6,399 bases of DNA from the NCBI GenBank assembly GCA_045590395.1, contig JAZNQX010000026.1, forward strand, positions 1 through 6,399, in the 5' to 3' direction. The stretch comes from SIG607 sp045590395 (GTDB lineage Bacteria > Bacillota > Clostridia > Oscillospirales > Acutalibacteraceae). The notes beneath the pieces are model-generated. The model was not told the DNA's origin. It searched no databases and saw nothing but the letters and a program-made list of their open reading frames with translations. Shown here one piece after another: positions 1 to 5,050 of this stretch. How positions within the stretch are numbered: the first letter of the stretch is position 1; every line of letters starts with the position of its first letter. A program made the translations under genes and the position numbers.

Positions 1-249
1 CTTGCAGAACCTGCTCAGGCTATTTTTAGTGACCTTGCAAAGACCTTTATGGCTGATTATGACGATGCGGGTTCAATAGGTAAGCGCTATGCAAGACAGG
101 ACGAAATAGGCACACCCTTCTGTGTGGTATATGACTTTGAGTCTGAAAATGATGGCTGTGTAACTGTTCGTGACAGAGATACTATGGAATCCGTACGTAT
201 GCCTATCGGTGAGGTTAAGGATTATATCGCACAAAAAGTGGAATTCTAA
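1..249 (+). CDS. glyQS: Glycyl-tRNA synthetase (alpha2 type), C-terminal end only
   Basis: This is the last 82 codons of a gene that begins before the window; the frame is open from base 1 to TAA at 247-249. The enzyme charges tRNA-Gly with glycine in the cytoplasm. The visible part is the C-terminal anticodon-binding domain of the class II alpha2 (single-polypeptide) GlyRS, recognised by the motifs YDDAGSIGKRYARQDEIGTP, FCVVYDFESENDGCVTVRDR and MPIGEVKDYIAQKVEF. The family is usually about 460 residues, so roughly four fifths lies upstream. An ATG at 49 is internal (Met17 of the visible part) and is not a start, because family-like sequence (LAKTF) continues upstream of it. It is followed 30 bases later by the phosphate transporter gene with no terminator between, so read-through is likely. 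Identification is confident from motif recall. The bacterial tetrameric alpha2beta2 GlyRS is a different protein and does not fit. Confidence 0.95.
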   Translation, partial: LAEPAQAIFSDLAKTFMADYDDAGSIGKRYARQDEIGTPFCVVYDFESENDGCVTVRDRDTMESVRMPIGEVKDYIAQKVEF

Positions 250-279
250 ATAACATAAAAGGTTTTAATAGGTGAGAAA

Positions 280-2046
280 ATGGAGTCGATTTTAAAATCT
301 GTGCTTATGATGCTTGCGGGTCTTGCGTTCTTCCTTTTTGGTATGAGCACAATGTCGGGCAGCCTTGAAAAAATGGCTGGCGGTAAGCTTGAAACTACGC
401 TTAAAAAGGTTACCTCAAAGCCACTTATGGGCTTTTTACTGGGCGCAGGTATTACCATAGCAATGCAGTCGTCATCTGCTATGACGGTTATGCTGGTTGG
501 TCTTGTAAACTCAGGCATTATGGACTTTACCCATACCATTGCCGCAATTCTCGGTTCTAATGTTGGTACCACCTTTACAGCGTGGATACTCTCTCTTATG
601 GGTGTAGAGGGGGATAAATTCAGCCTTATAATGCTGCTTAGCCCCGATTATCTTTCTCCCATAGCCGCTTTTGCAGGTATGGTTGTGTTTATGCTTGCTA
701 AAAAGAGTAAACACAAACAACTGGGCACAATACTGTTAGGCTTTGCCATACTTATGTACGGTATGGAATTTATGAGCAACTCGGTTGATTCTATAAAAAA
801 TATGAGCGGCTTTGAGCAGTTTATAGATTTTATGAGAAATCCCTTTGCCGCACTGCTTATTTCTACCATATTTACAGGTATTATTCAGTCCTCTGCCGCT
901 ACTGTTGGTATAGTGCAGACATTGACTCTTACAGGCCTTATAAACTATCAGATGGCAATACCACTGGTACTGGGCGCTAATATCGGTACCTGTGTAACCG
1001 CTCTTATTTCCTCTATCGGTACTAATAAAAATGCAAAGCGTGTAGTTGTTGTTCATCTTTATGTAAATACCGTAGGTTCTGTTATAACTATGGTGCTTAT
1101 TACCATACTTACTCCCTTTATTAAGGACGCGCTGCTTACTTCTGTTACTCCCTTTGCAGTTTCTATTATACACACCCTCTTTAATGTTTCTCTCAGTATT
1201 GTTATGGGTATTACCTATAAGCTTCTTGTCAAGGTCGTTATGTGGATTGTTCCCGAAAAGGACGAGAAGAAAGAGAAGTCTGTATTCCTTGACGAAAGAC
1301 TGCTTCTTACGCCCAGTCTTGCAATTGACGAATGTAAAACCCTTTGTAATGAAATGGCAGAATACTCGAAGGCGGCCATTCAAAAGGCTATATATGCTGT
1401 AGATAATTACAGTGATGAAATAGTAGACCAGATAAGTGAACTTGAAGGACTGACTGATAGGTATGAGGATAAGCTCGGCACCTTCCTTGTTCGTCTTTCG
1501 GGTAAGAATCTTTCGGGTAAGCAAAGCCATATTATAGGAAGAATGTTACATTCTATTGGTGATATGGAGCGACTTGGCGACCACGCAGAAAATATTGCAA
1601 TGGTGGCTAAAGAACTTAAGGAAAAAAATCTTGCTTTCTCAAGTCAGGCTAAAAAAGAGCTAAAGGTAATCACAGATGCTATTATTGAAATAGTAAATAT
1701 AACAACAGATTCCTTTATGCACGACAATGCTGATGTTGCAGGTCATGTAGAGCCTCTAGAACAGGTAATAGATGCCCTTAGAGCACAGATTCAGCAGCGT
1801 CATATCCTGCGTGTTCAGAAGGGCGAGTGTACCGTTGAAATGGGCTTTATTCTTTCAGACCTTCTTAACAACTATGAGCGTGTATCAGACCATTGTTCAA
1901 ATATCGCGGTTTATACCGTGCAGCTTCAGTTCAAAAAGCTGGATGCCCATAAATTCCTCAGGGGTATCCGCGCAGGTAATAACCCTGCCTTTGTTGAAGA
2001 CTTTAATAAATATGAGGAAAAATATACTATACCGGAAATGGTATAA
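280..2046 (+). CDS. Na+/phosphate cotransporter family protein with C-terminal PhoU-like domain
   Basis: The 588-residue membrane protein joins a Na/Pi-cotransporter domain (about 1-325) to a cytoplasmic PhoU-like helical domain (about 350-560). The transporter half has the family's internal repeat: QSSSA at 63-67 with GSNVGTT at 92-98 in repeat one, and QSSAA at 203-207 with GANIGTC at 232-238 in repeat two. Several hydrophobic segments surround these (for example 50-80, 125-140, 188-215, 255-282 and 290-325). A charged linker (EKDEKKEK, 326-333) leads to the PhoU half, which carries two ExxxD metal-binding motifs, ERLGD (430-434) and ERVSD (533-537). Family knowledge: Na+-coupled phosphate movement at the inner membrane, with the PhoU domain thought to sense or gate; import or export is not settled by sequence. 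ATG280 is chosen because AGGTGA (270-275) lies 4 bases upstream. Length is normal for the fusion family. It lies 30 bases after glyQS and 24 before the SufC-like gene; the link to iron-sulphur assembly is probably only positional. Confidence 0.93.
   Translation: MESILKSVLMMLAGLAFFLFGMSTMSGSLEKMAGGKLETTLKKVTSKPLMGFLLGAGITIAMQSSSAMTVMLVGLVNSGIMDFTHTIAAILGSNVGTTFTAWILSLMGVEGDKFSLIMLLSPDYLSPIAAFAGMVVFMLAKKSKHKQLGTILLGFAILMYGMEFMSNSVDSIKNMSGFEQFIDFMRNPFAALLISTIFTGIIQSSAATVGIVQTLTLTGLINYQMAIPLVLGANIGTCVTALISSIGTNKNAKRVVVVHLYVNTVGSVITMVLITILTPFIKDALLTSVTPFAVSIIHTLFNVSLSIVMGITYKLLVKVVMWIVPEKDEKKEKSVFLDERLLLTPSLAIDECKTLCNEMAEYSKAAIQKAIYAVDNYSDEIVDQISELEGLTDRYEDKLGTFLVRLSGKNLSGKQSHIIGRMLHSIGDMERLGDHAENIAMVAKELKEKNLAFSSQAKKELKVITDAIIEIVNITTDSFMHDNADVAGHVEPLEQVIDALRAQIQQRHILRVQKGECTVEMGFILSDLLNNYERVSDHCSNIAVYTVQLQFKKLDAHKFLRGIRAGNNPAFVEDFNKYEEKYTIPEMV
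2028..2045 (+). repeat. Short inverted repeat spanning the transporter stop codon, upstream of smsC
   Basis: TATACC (2028-2033) pairs exactly with GGTATA (2040-2045) around a 6-base loop, GGAAAT. The right arm contains most of the transporter's TAA stop, and the repeat ends 14 bases before the smsC ribosome binding site. No T-run follows, so it is not an intrinsic terminator. It might be a weak mRNA hairpin or a protein-binding palindrome, but a 6-bp AT-rich match can easily arise by chance. Confidence 0.3.
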
Positions 2047-2070
2047 AATTAAAAAAATCGAGGAATTTTA

Positions 2071-2793
2071 ATGCTGGAACTTAGAAACATCGGCTTTGAT
2101 GTATATGAAGACGGTGTAAAAAAATCTATTCTTAAAAATATAAATCTTAAAATAGACCAACGCTTCGTTGCCCTTACAGGCCCTAACGGCGGCGGTAAAT
2201 CAACACTTGCAAAGGTTATTGCAGGTATTATTACCCCTACAAGCGGACAGATTTTTCTTGACGGCGAGGATATTACAAACCTTAGCATAACCGAACGCGC
2301 AAAACGCGGCATAAGCTTTGCCTTTCAGCAGCCCGTTCGTTTTAAGGGTATCACCGTTAAAGACCTTATCAGTATGGCAAAGGGCAAGGACATTTCGGTT
2401 AGTGAAGCCTGTGCCTATCTTTCCGAGGTAGGCCTTTGCGCAAAGGATTATATAAACCGTGAGGTTAACGCCAGTCTTTCGGGCGGTGAGCTAAAAAGAA
2501 TAGAAATTGCTACTGTTATGGCAAGAGCTACAAGTCTTTCTATTTTTGACGAGCCTGAGGCGGGAATTGATCTTTGGAGCTTTAATAATCTTATTAAGGT
2601 TTTCGAAAAAATGCACGAAAAAATCGGCGGTTCTATTATGATTATTTCCCATCAGGAAAGAATTCTTGATATTGCCGATACAGTAATAGTTATTGCAGAC
2701 GGTACCGTAAAGAAAAGCGGCAGTAAGGATGAAATATTGCCTGAGCTTTTGGGTGCTGCTTCGGTTTGCAAAACCCTTGAAGAAAAACTGTAA
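2071..2793 (+). CDS. smsC: SufC-like ABC ATPase of a minimal Fe-S assembly system (SmsC)
   Basis: A 240-residue soluble ABC ATPase of the SufC family that would power iron-sulphur cluster assembly on its SufB-like partner in the cytoplasm rather than transport. All nucleotide-binding elements are present: Walker A GPNGGGKST (37-45), Q-loop Q86 in FAFQQP, signature LSGGE (136-140), Walker B LSIFDE (156-161) with catalytic-type Glu161, D-loop AGID (164-167) and switch His194 (ISHQE). No membrane segment is seen. ATG2071 is supported by GAGGA (2060-2064) 6 bases upstream. The next gene, a SufB/SufD homologue, starts 11 bases after the stop; this pairing is the main reason for calling it SufC-like rather than a generic ABC transporter subunit. 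No sufS, sufU or second scaffold gene is adjacent, which fits the two-gene SUF-like minimal system (SMS) of anaerobes and archaea. The name SmsC is inferred from this context and the short partner. Confidence 0.88.
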   Translation: MLELRNIGFDVYEDGVKKSILKNINLKIDQRFVALTGPNGGGKSTLAKVIAGIITPTSGQIFLDGEDITNLSITERAKRGISFAFQQPVRFKGITVKDLISMAKGKDISVSEACAYLSEVGLCAKDYINREVNASLSGGELKRIEIATVMARATSLSIFDEPEAGIDLWSFNNLIKVFEKMHEKIGGSIMIISHQERILDIADTVIVIADGTVKKSGSKDEILPELLGAASVCKTLEEKL

Positions 2794-2798
2794 GGAGG
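2792..2798 (+). promoter_or_regulatory. Strong ribosome binding site of smsB overlapping the smsC stop
   Basis: AAGGAGG, a full match to the core anti-Shine-Dalgarno, begins inside the TAA stop of smsC and sits 6 bases before ATG2805. Ribosomes ending smsC reach this site directly, so translation of the two subunits is probably coupled. The site is visibly stronger than that of smsC (GAGGA). Confidence 0.85.
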
Positions 2799-2804
2799 CT
2801 ATTT

Positions 2805-3722
2805 ATGGATAAGTTTCAAAAAGATTTACTTGAAAAAGTAGCCGACCTTCACGAAATACCAAGCGGTGCGTATAATATCCGTGCAAATGGCGGTGCCGCA
2901 GGCAGAAATTCTACCGAAAATATTGAGATTATATCAAAAGAGGACAAGCCGGGTATAGACATAATAATCAAAGCGGGCACTAAGAATGAGAGTGTGCATA
3001 TTCCCGTTGTTATAAGCCAGAGCGGAATAAAAGACCTTGTTTATAACGATTTTTATATCGGGGAAGACAGTGATGTTTTAATCGTTGCCGGCTGTGGTAT
3101 CCATAATACAGGGGATAGCGAGTCCTCTCACGACGGTATTCACGCCTTCCATGTTGGCAAAAATGCAAGAGTGCGCTATGTTGAAAAGCATTACGGCGCA
3201 GGAGATGGCAAGGGAATAAATGTTATGAACCCCACCACCATTATAGAAATTGACGAGGGTGGAAGTCTTGAGATGGAGACCACCCAGATAAAAGGTATCG
3301 ACTCTACTATAAGAGATACATCAGCAACCCTTGCTGATGGTGCAACTCTTATTGTAAAAGAAAAGATAATGACACACGGTGTTCAGAATGCTGAAACTAA
3401 TTTTATTGTTAATCTTGACGGTGAGGACAGCTCTGCCCATTTGATTTCCCGTTCTGTTGCTAAGGATAATTCCCATCAGGTGTTCAAGTCCGAGGTAAAC
3501 GGTAATGCTAAGTGTATGAGCCATACCGAATGTGACGCTATCATTATGGATGATGCTTCTGTCAGCGCTATACCTGAGGTTACCGCTAATCATATTGACG
3601 CTCAGCTTGTTCACGAAGCGGCTATAGGTAAAATTGCAGGGGAACAGCTTATGAAGCTTATGACCTTAGGTCTTACCGAAAAAGAGGCAGAGGAACAAAT
3701 AGTAAACGGCTTTTTGAAATAG
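2805..3722 (+). CDS. smsB: Short SufB/SufD-family Fe-S scaffold protein (SmsB)
   Basis: At 305 residues this SufB/SufD-family protein is much shorter than E. coli SufB (about 495) or SufD (about 420). It keeps the beta-helical core and the C-terminal helical region that docks SufC, but lacks the long N-terminal region. Family signatures include a His-rich stretch at 100-116 (IHNTGDSESSHDGIHAF), the core around 200-235, and the C-terminal QLMKLMTLGLTEKEAEEQIV (281-300) ending NGFLK. Cys243 in TECDAI lines up with E. coli SufB Cys405 (SQCDS), and His270-Glu271 in VHEAA lines up with SufB His433-Glu434; these residues are known to be needed for cluster assembly. Other cysteines are Cys97 and Cys237. 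The expected complex is a homodimer with two SmsC subunits. ATG2805 follows a perfect AAGGAGG site. It is translationally linked to smsC, and a ribbon-helix-helix gene follows 44 bases later. Family assignment is sure; the SmsB subtype is inferred from length and gene pairing. Confidence 0.9.
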   Translation: MDKFQKDLLEKVADLHEIPSGAYNIRANGGAAGRNSTENIEIISKEDKPGIDIIIKAGTKNESVHIPVVISQSGIKDLVYNDFYIGEDSDVLIVAGCGIHNTGDSESSHDGIHAFHVGKNARVRYVEKHYGAGDGKGINVMNPTTIIEIDEGGSLEMETTQIKGIDSTIRDTSATLADGATLIVKEKIMTHGVQNAETNFIVNLDGEDSSAHLISRSVAKDNSHQVFKSEVNGNAKCMSHTECDAIIMDDASVSAIPEVTANHIDAQLVHEAAIGKIAGEQLMKLMTLGLTEKEAEEQIVNGFLK

Positions 3723-3757
3723 TAAAGTAAGTTTGTCATATTTTCTTTAAAAAACAT

Positions 3758-3763
3758 GGTGAT
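3758..3763 (+). promoter_or_regulatory. Ribosome binding site deciding the start of the ribbon-helix-helix gene
   Basis: GGTGAT matches the 5' end of the anti-Shine-Dalgarno (complement of AUCACC) and lies 3 bases before ATG3767. This supports ATG3767. The nearby ATG at 3756 is excluded because it runs into TGA after four codons. Confidence 0.6.
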
Positions 3764-3766
3764 AAT

Positions 3767-3949
3767 ATGAGAAATAAAGATAACAAGCATTTAGGAATTG
3801 AGGTTGAGCCTGAACTTCATGGTAAACTTCATTATATTGCTAAATATGAAGGTCGTTCTGCCAACGGACAGATATTATACTTGATACGCCAGTGCATTCG
3901 TGAATTTGAAGAGAAAAACGGCGAAATCGATATTAAAACTAACAAATAA
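3767..3949 (+). CDS. Small Arc-type ribbon-helix-helix DNA-binding protein
   Basis: A 60-residue protein with the layout of the MetJ/Arc ribbon-helix-helix fold: a short strand at about 7-13 (KHLGIEV), helix A at about 14-27, a turn with GRSANGQI (29-36) and helix B at about 31-50 (ILYLIRQCIREFEEK). Such proteins dimerise, insert the paired strand into the DNA major groove and usually act as local repressors; sizes of 45-70 residues are normal. It resembles small Arc-family proteins that I recall as common in gut Clostridia. It lies 44 bases after smsB on the same strand with no terminator between, and a clear terminator follows, so it is probably the last gene of the cassette transcript. It could regulate the Fe-S genes, itself, or distant targets; the sequence does not tell. 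No toxin gene follows, which argues against an antitoxin role. Confidence 0.82.
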   Translation: MRNKDNKHLGIEVEPELHGKLHYIAKYEGRSANGQILYLIRQCIREFEEKNGEIDIKTNK

Positions 3950-3964
3950 AAATATTTTATCGGC

Positions 3965-3997
3965 AGTCAGCACCTTGTGTCAGGGTGCTGATTTTAT
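3965..3997 (+). terminator. Intrinsic terminator after the ribbon-helix-helix gene
   Basis: TCAGCACC (3967-3974) pairs perfectly with GGTGCTGA (3984-3991) around a 9-base loop. The stem can be lengthened by a G-T wobble (3966/3992) and an A-T pair (3965/3993). TTTTAT follows directly. It begins 16 bases after the stop at 3949 and marks the end of the upstream gene group, before the separate promoter of the next gene. Confidence 0.8.
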
Positions 3998-4029
3998 ATA
4001 AAGCGTATACCTTGCATAATTAGGACTGC

Positions 4030-4058
4030 TTGACAACAAAATAACGGTATTGTATACT
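4030..4058 (+). promoter_or_regulatory. Near-consensus sigma-A promoter for the PAP2 phosphatase gene
   Basis: The -35 box TTGACA (4030-4035) is a perfect match and the -10 box TATACT (4053-4058) matches 5 of 6, with the ideal 17-base spacer. Transcription would start near 4065, giving a leader of about 25 bases. It lies between the terminator at 3965-3997 and ATG4090, so the PAP2 gene has its own transcript. The -10 box contains the palindrome GTATAC (4052-4057), which also occurs upstream at 4005-4010. Confidence 0.85.
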
Positions 4059-4089
4059 GAAATAAAATAATTAAAAGGACATAAAAAGT

Positions 4090-4998
4090 ATGGAATTTTT
4101 GTATTTTCTTGAAAATTTGCGAACCCCTTTTCTCGATAAAATTTTTTCTGTCATAACTCTTTGCGGTGACGAAACCGTTTTTATGGCGGTGTGTATGGTG
4201 ATTTTCTGGTGCATTGATAAATGGCAGGGCTATTATCTTTTGCTTACAGGCTTTGCAGGGACTGTCATTAATCAGGTGCTTAAAATGGCATTTAAAATTC
4301 CGCGACCTTGGGTAAAAGACCCGAATTTCACTATTGTTGAATCGGCAAGAGAAGCCGCAACGGGATATTCATTCCCAAGCGGACACACTCAGTCTTCAGT
4401 TGGTCTTTTCGGCGGTGTGGCAAGAGCCAACAAAAATAGGGCGCTGAGAATTATCTCGATTATTCTTTGTGTGCTGGTGCCTTTTTCACGCCTTTATCTC
4501 GGCGTACATACACCGCTTGATGTGGGCGTTTCGCTGCTCATTGCTTTACTGCTTATTTTTGCAGGGTATCCGCTTTTCAAAAAGGCACAAGAAAACCCCA
4601 AGGTAATGTACGGCATACTGCTCTTTATGACAGCACTTGTAACGGGCGCTCTGCTTTACTTTGTTCTCGGCAGTCACGAAGCAAACGAAAATCTTTACTC
4701 GGCAATTAAAAATGCAAGTACACTGCTCGGCTGTATATTAGGTCTTATAGTTGCCTATACGGTAGACACAAAGGCTACAAACTTTGATACAAAAGCAGTA
4801 TGGTGGGCACAGATAATAAAGGCTGTGGGCGGTATTATACTGGTGCTTTGTGTTAAAGAGGGGCTCAGAACTCCCTTTGAGCTTATTTTTGTAAACGAAT
4901 TTGTAGCCAGAGGAGCCCGATATTTTATGGTGGTTATAGCCGCAGGCGTTATATGGCCTCTGACTTTTAAATGGTTTTCAAAGCTTGGCAAAAAGTAA
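4090..4998 (+). CDS. PAP2-family membrane phosphatase with extended C-terminal membrane region
   Basis: A 302-residue multi-pass membrane protein carrying the complete PAP2 (type 2 phosphatidic acid phosphatase) catalytic signature. Motif C1 is K65-x6-R72-P73 (KMAFKIPRP), C2 is PSGH (96-99) and C3 is S133-R134-x5-H140-x3-D144 (SRLYLGVHTPLD). In the family, His140 would be the phosphate-accepting nucleophile activated by Asp144, and His99 the acid. Substrates are typically lipid phosphates such as phosphatidic acid, phosphatidylglycerol phosphate or undecaprenyl pyrophosphate; which one applies here cannot be read. Hydrophobic segments are seen near 27-41, 47-66, 119-137, 144-163, 171-193, 208-225, 240-256 and 276-296. 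The last four lie after C3, so about 155 residues extend beyond the catalytic core. ATG4090 is supported by AAAGGA (4074-4079) 10 bases upstream. The gene has its own promoter and a terminator 3' to it, forming a single-gene unit. Confidence 0.92.
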   Translation: MEFLYFLENLRTPFLDKIFSVITLCGDETVFMAVCMVIFWCIDKWQGYYLLLTGFAGTVINQVLKMAFKIPRPWVKDPNFTIVESAREAATGYSFPSGHTQSSVGLFGGVARANKNRALRIISIILCVLVPFSRLYLGVHTPLDVGVSLLIALLLIFAGYPLFKKAQENPKVMYGILLFMTALVTGALLYFVLGSHEANENLYSAIKNASTLLGCILGLIVAYTVDTKATNFDTKAVWWAQIIKAVGGIILVLCVKEGLRTPFELIFVNEFVARGARYFMVVIAAGVIWPLTFKWFSKLGKK

Positions 4999-5000
4999 AT

Positions 5001-5034
5001 AAAAAAGGACTTGTGCACTGCACAAGTCCTTTTA
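5001..5034. terminator. Bidirectional terminator between the PAP2 gene and gdhA
   Basis: AAAAGGACTTGTGC (5003-5016) and its exact reverse complement (5020-5033) form a 14-bp stem with a 3-base loop, ACT. On the + strand the stem's own TTTT then AATTTTA follows, ending the PAP2 transcript 4 bases after its stop. On the minus strand the stem runs into six T (complement of 5001-5006), ending gdhA 17 bases after its stop. The T-run is better on the gdhA side. Confidence 0.92.
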
Positions 5035-5050
5035 ATTTTATATATCGCTA

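Noticed and set aside
736..1530. A 264-codon open frame on the minus strand inside the transporter gene
   Set aside because: It lies entirely antisense to a strongly supported membrane protein gene, and its translation is rich in Asn, Tyr, Lys and His with no recognisable motif.
1324..1980. PhoU domain as a separate gene after the transporter
   Set aside because: The frame is continuous through a charged linker, with no stop or internal Shine-Dalgarno-ATG pair seen; Na/Pi-PhoU fusions are a normal architecture.
2019..2047. A possible promoter before smsC (TATAAA at 2042-2047)
   Set aside because: The hexamer 17 bases upstream, GAAAAA, is no -35 box, and AT-rich words are frequent at gene junctions here.
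2071..3722. SufC-like/SufB-like pair as an ABC transporter for export or uptake
   Set aside because: Neither protein has membrane segments, and the second is a SufB/SufD homologue, so Fe-S assembly fits better.
3733..3766. A possible promoter for the ribbon-helix-helix gene (TTGTCA at 3733, GATAAT at 3761)
   Set aside because: The spacing is 22 bases, too long for sigma-A, and the GATAAT touches the start codon, leaving no room for a leader.
3992..4020. A second promoter upstream of the PAP2 gene (CATAAT at 4015-4020)
   Set aside because: Only TTTTAT lies at -35 spacing; the promoter at 4030-4058 is far better.
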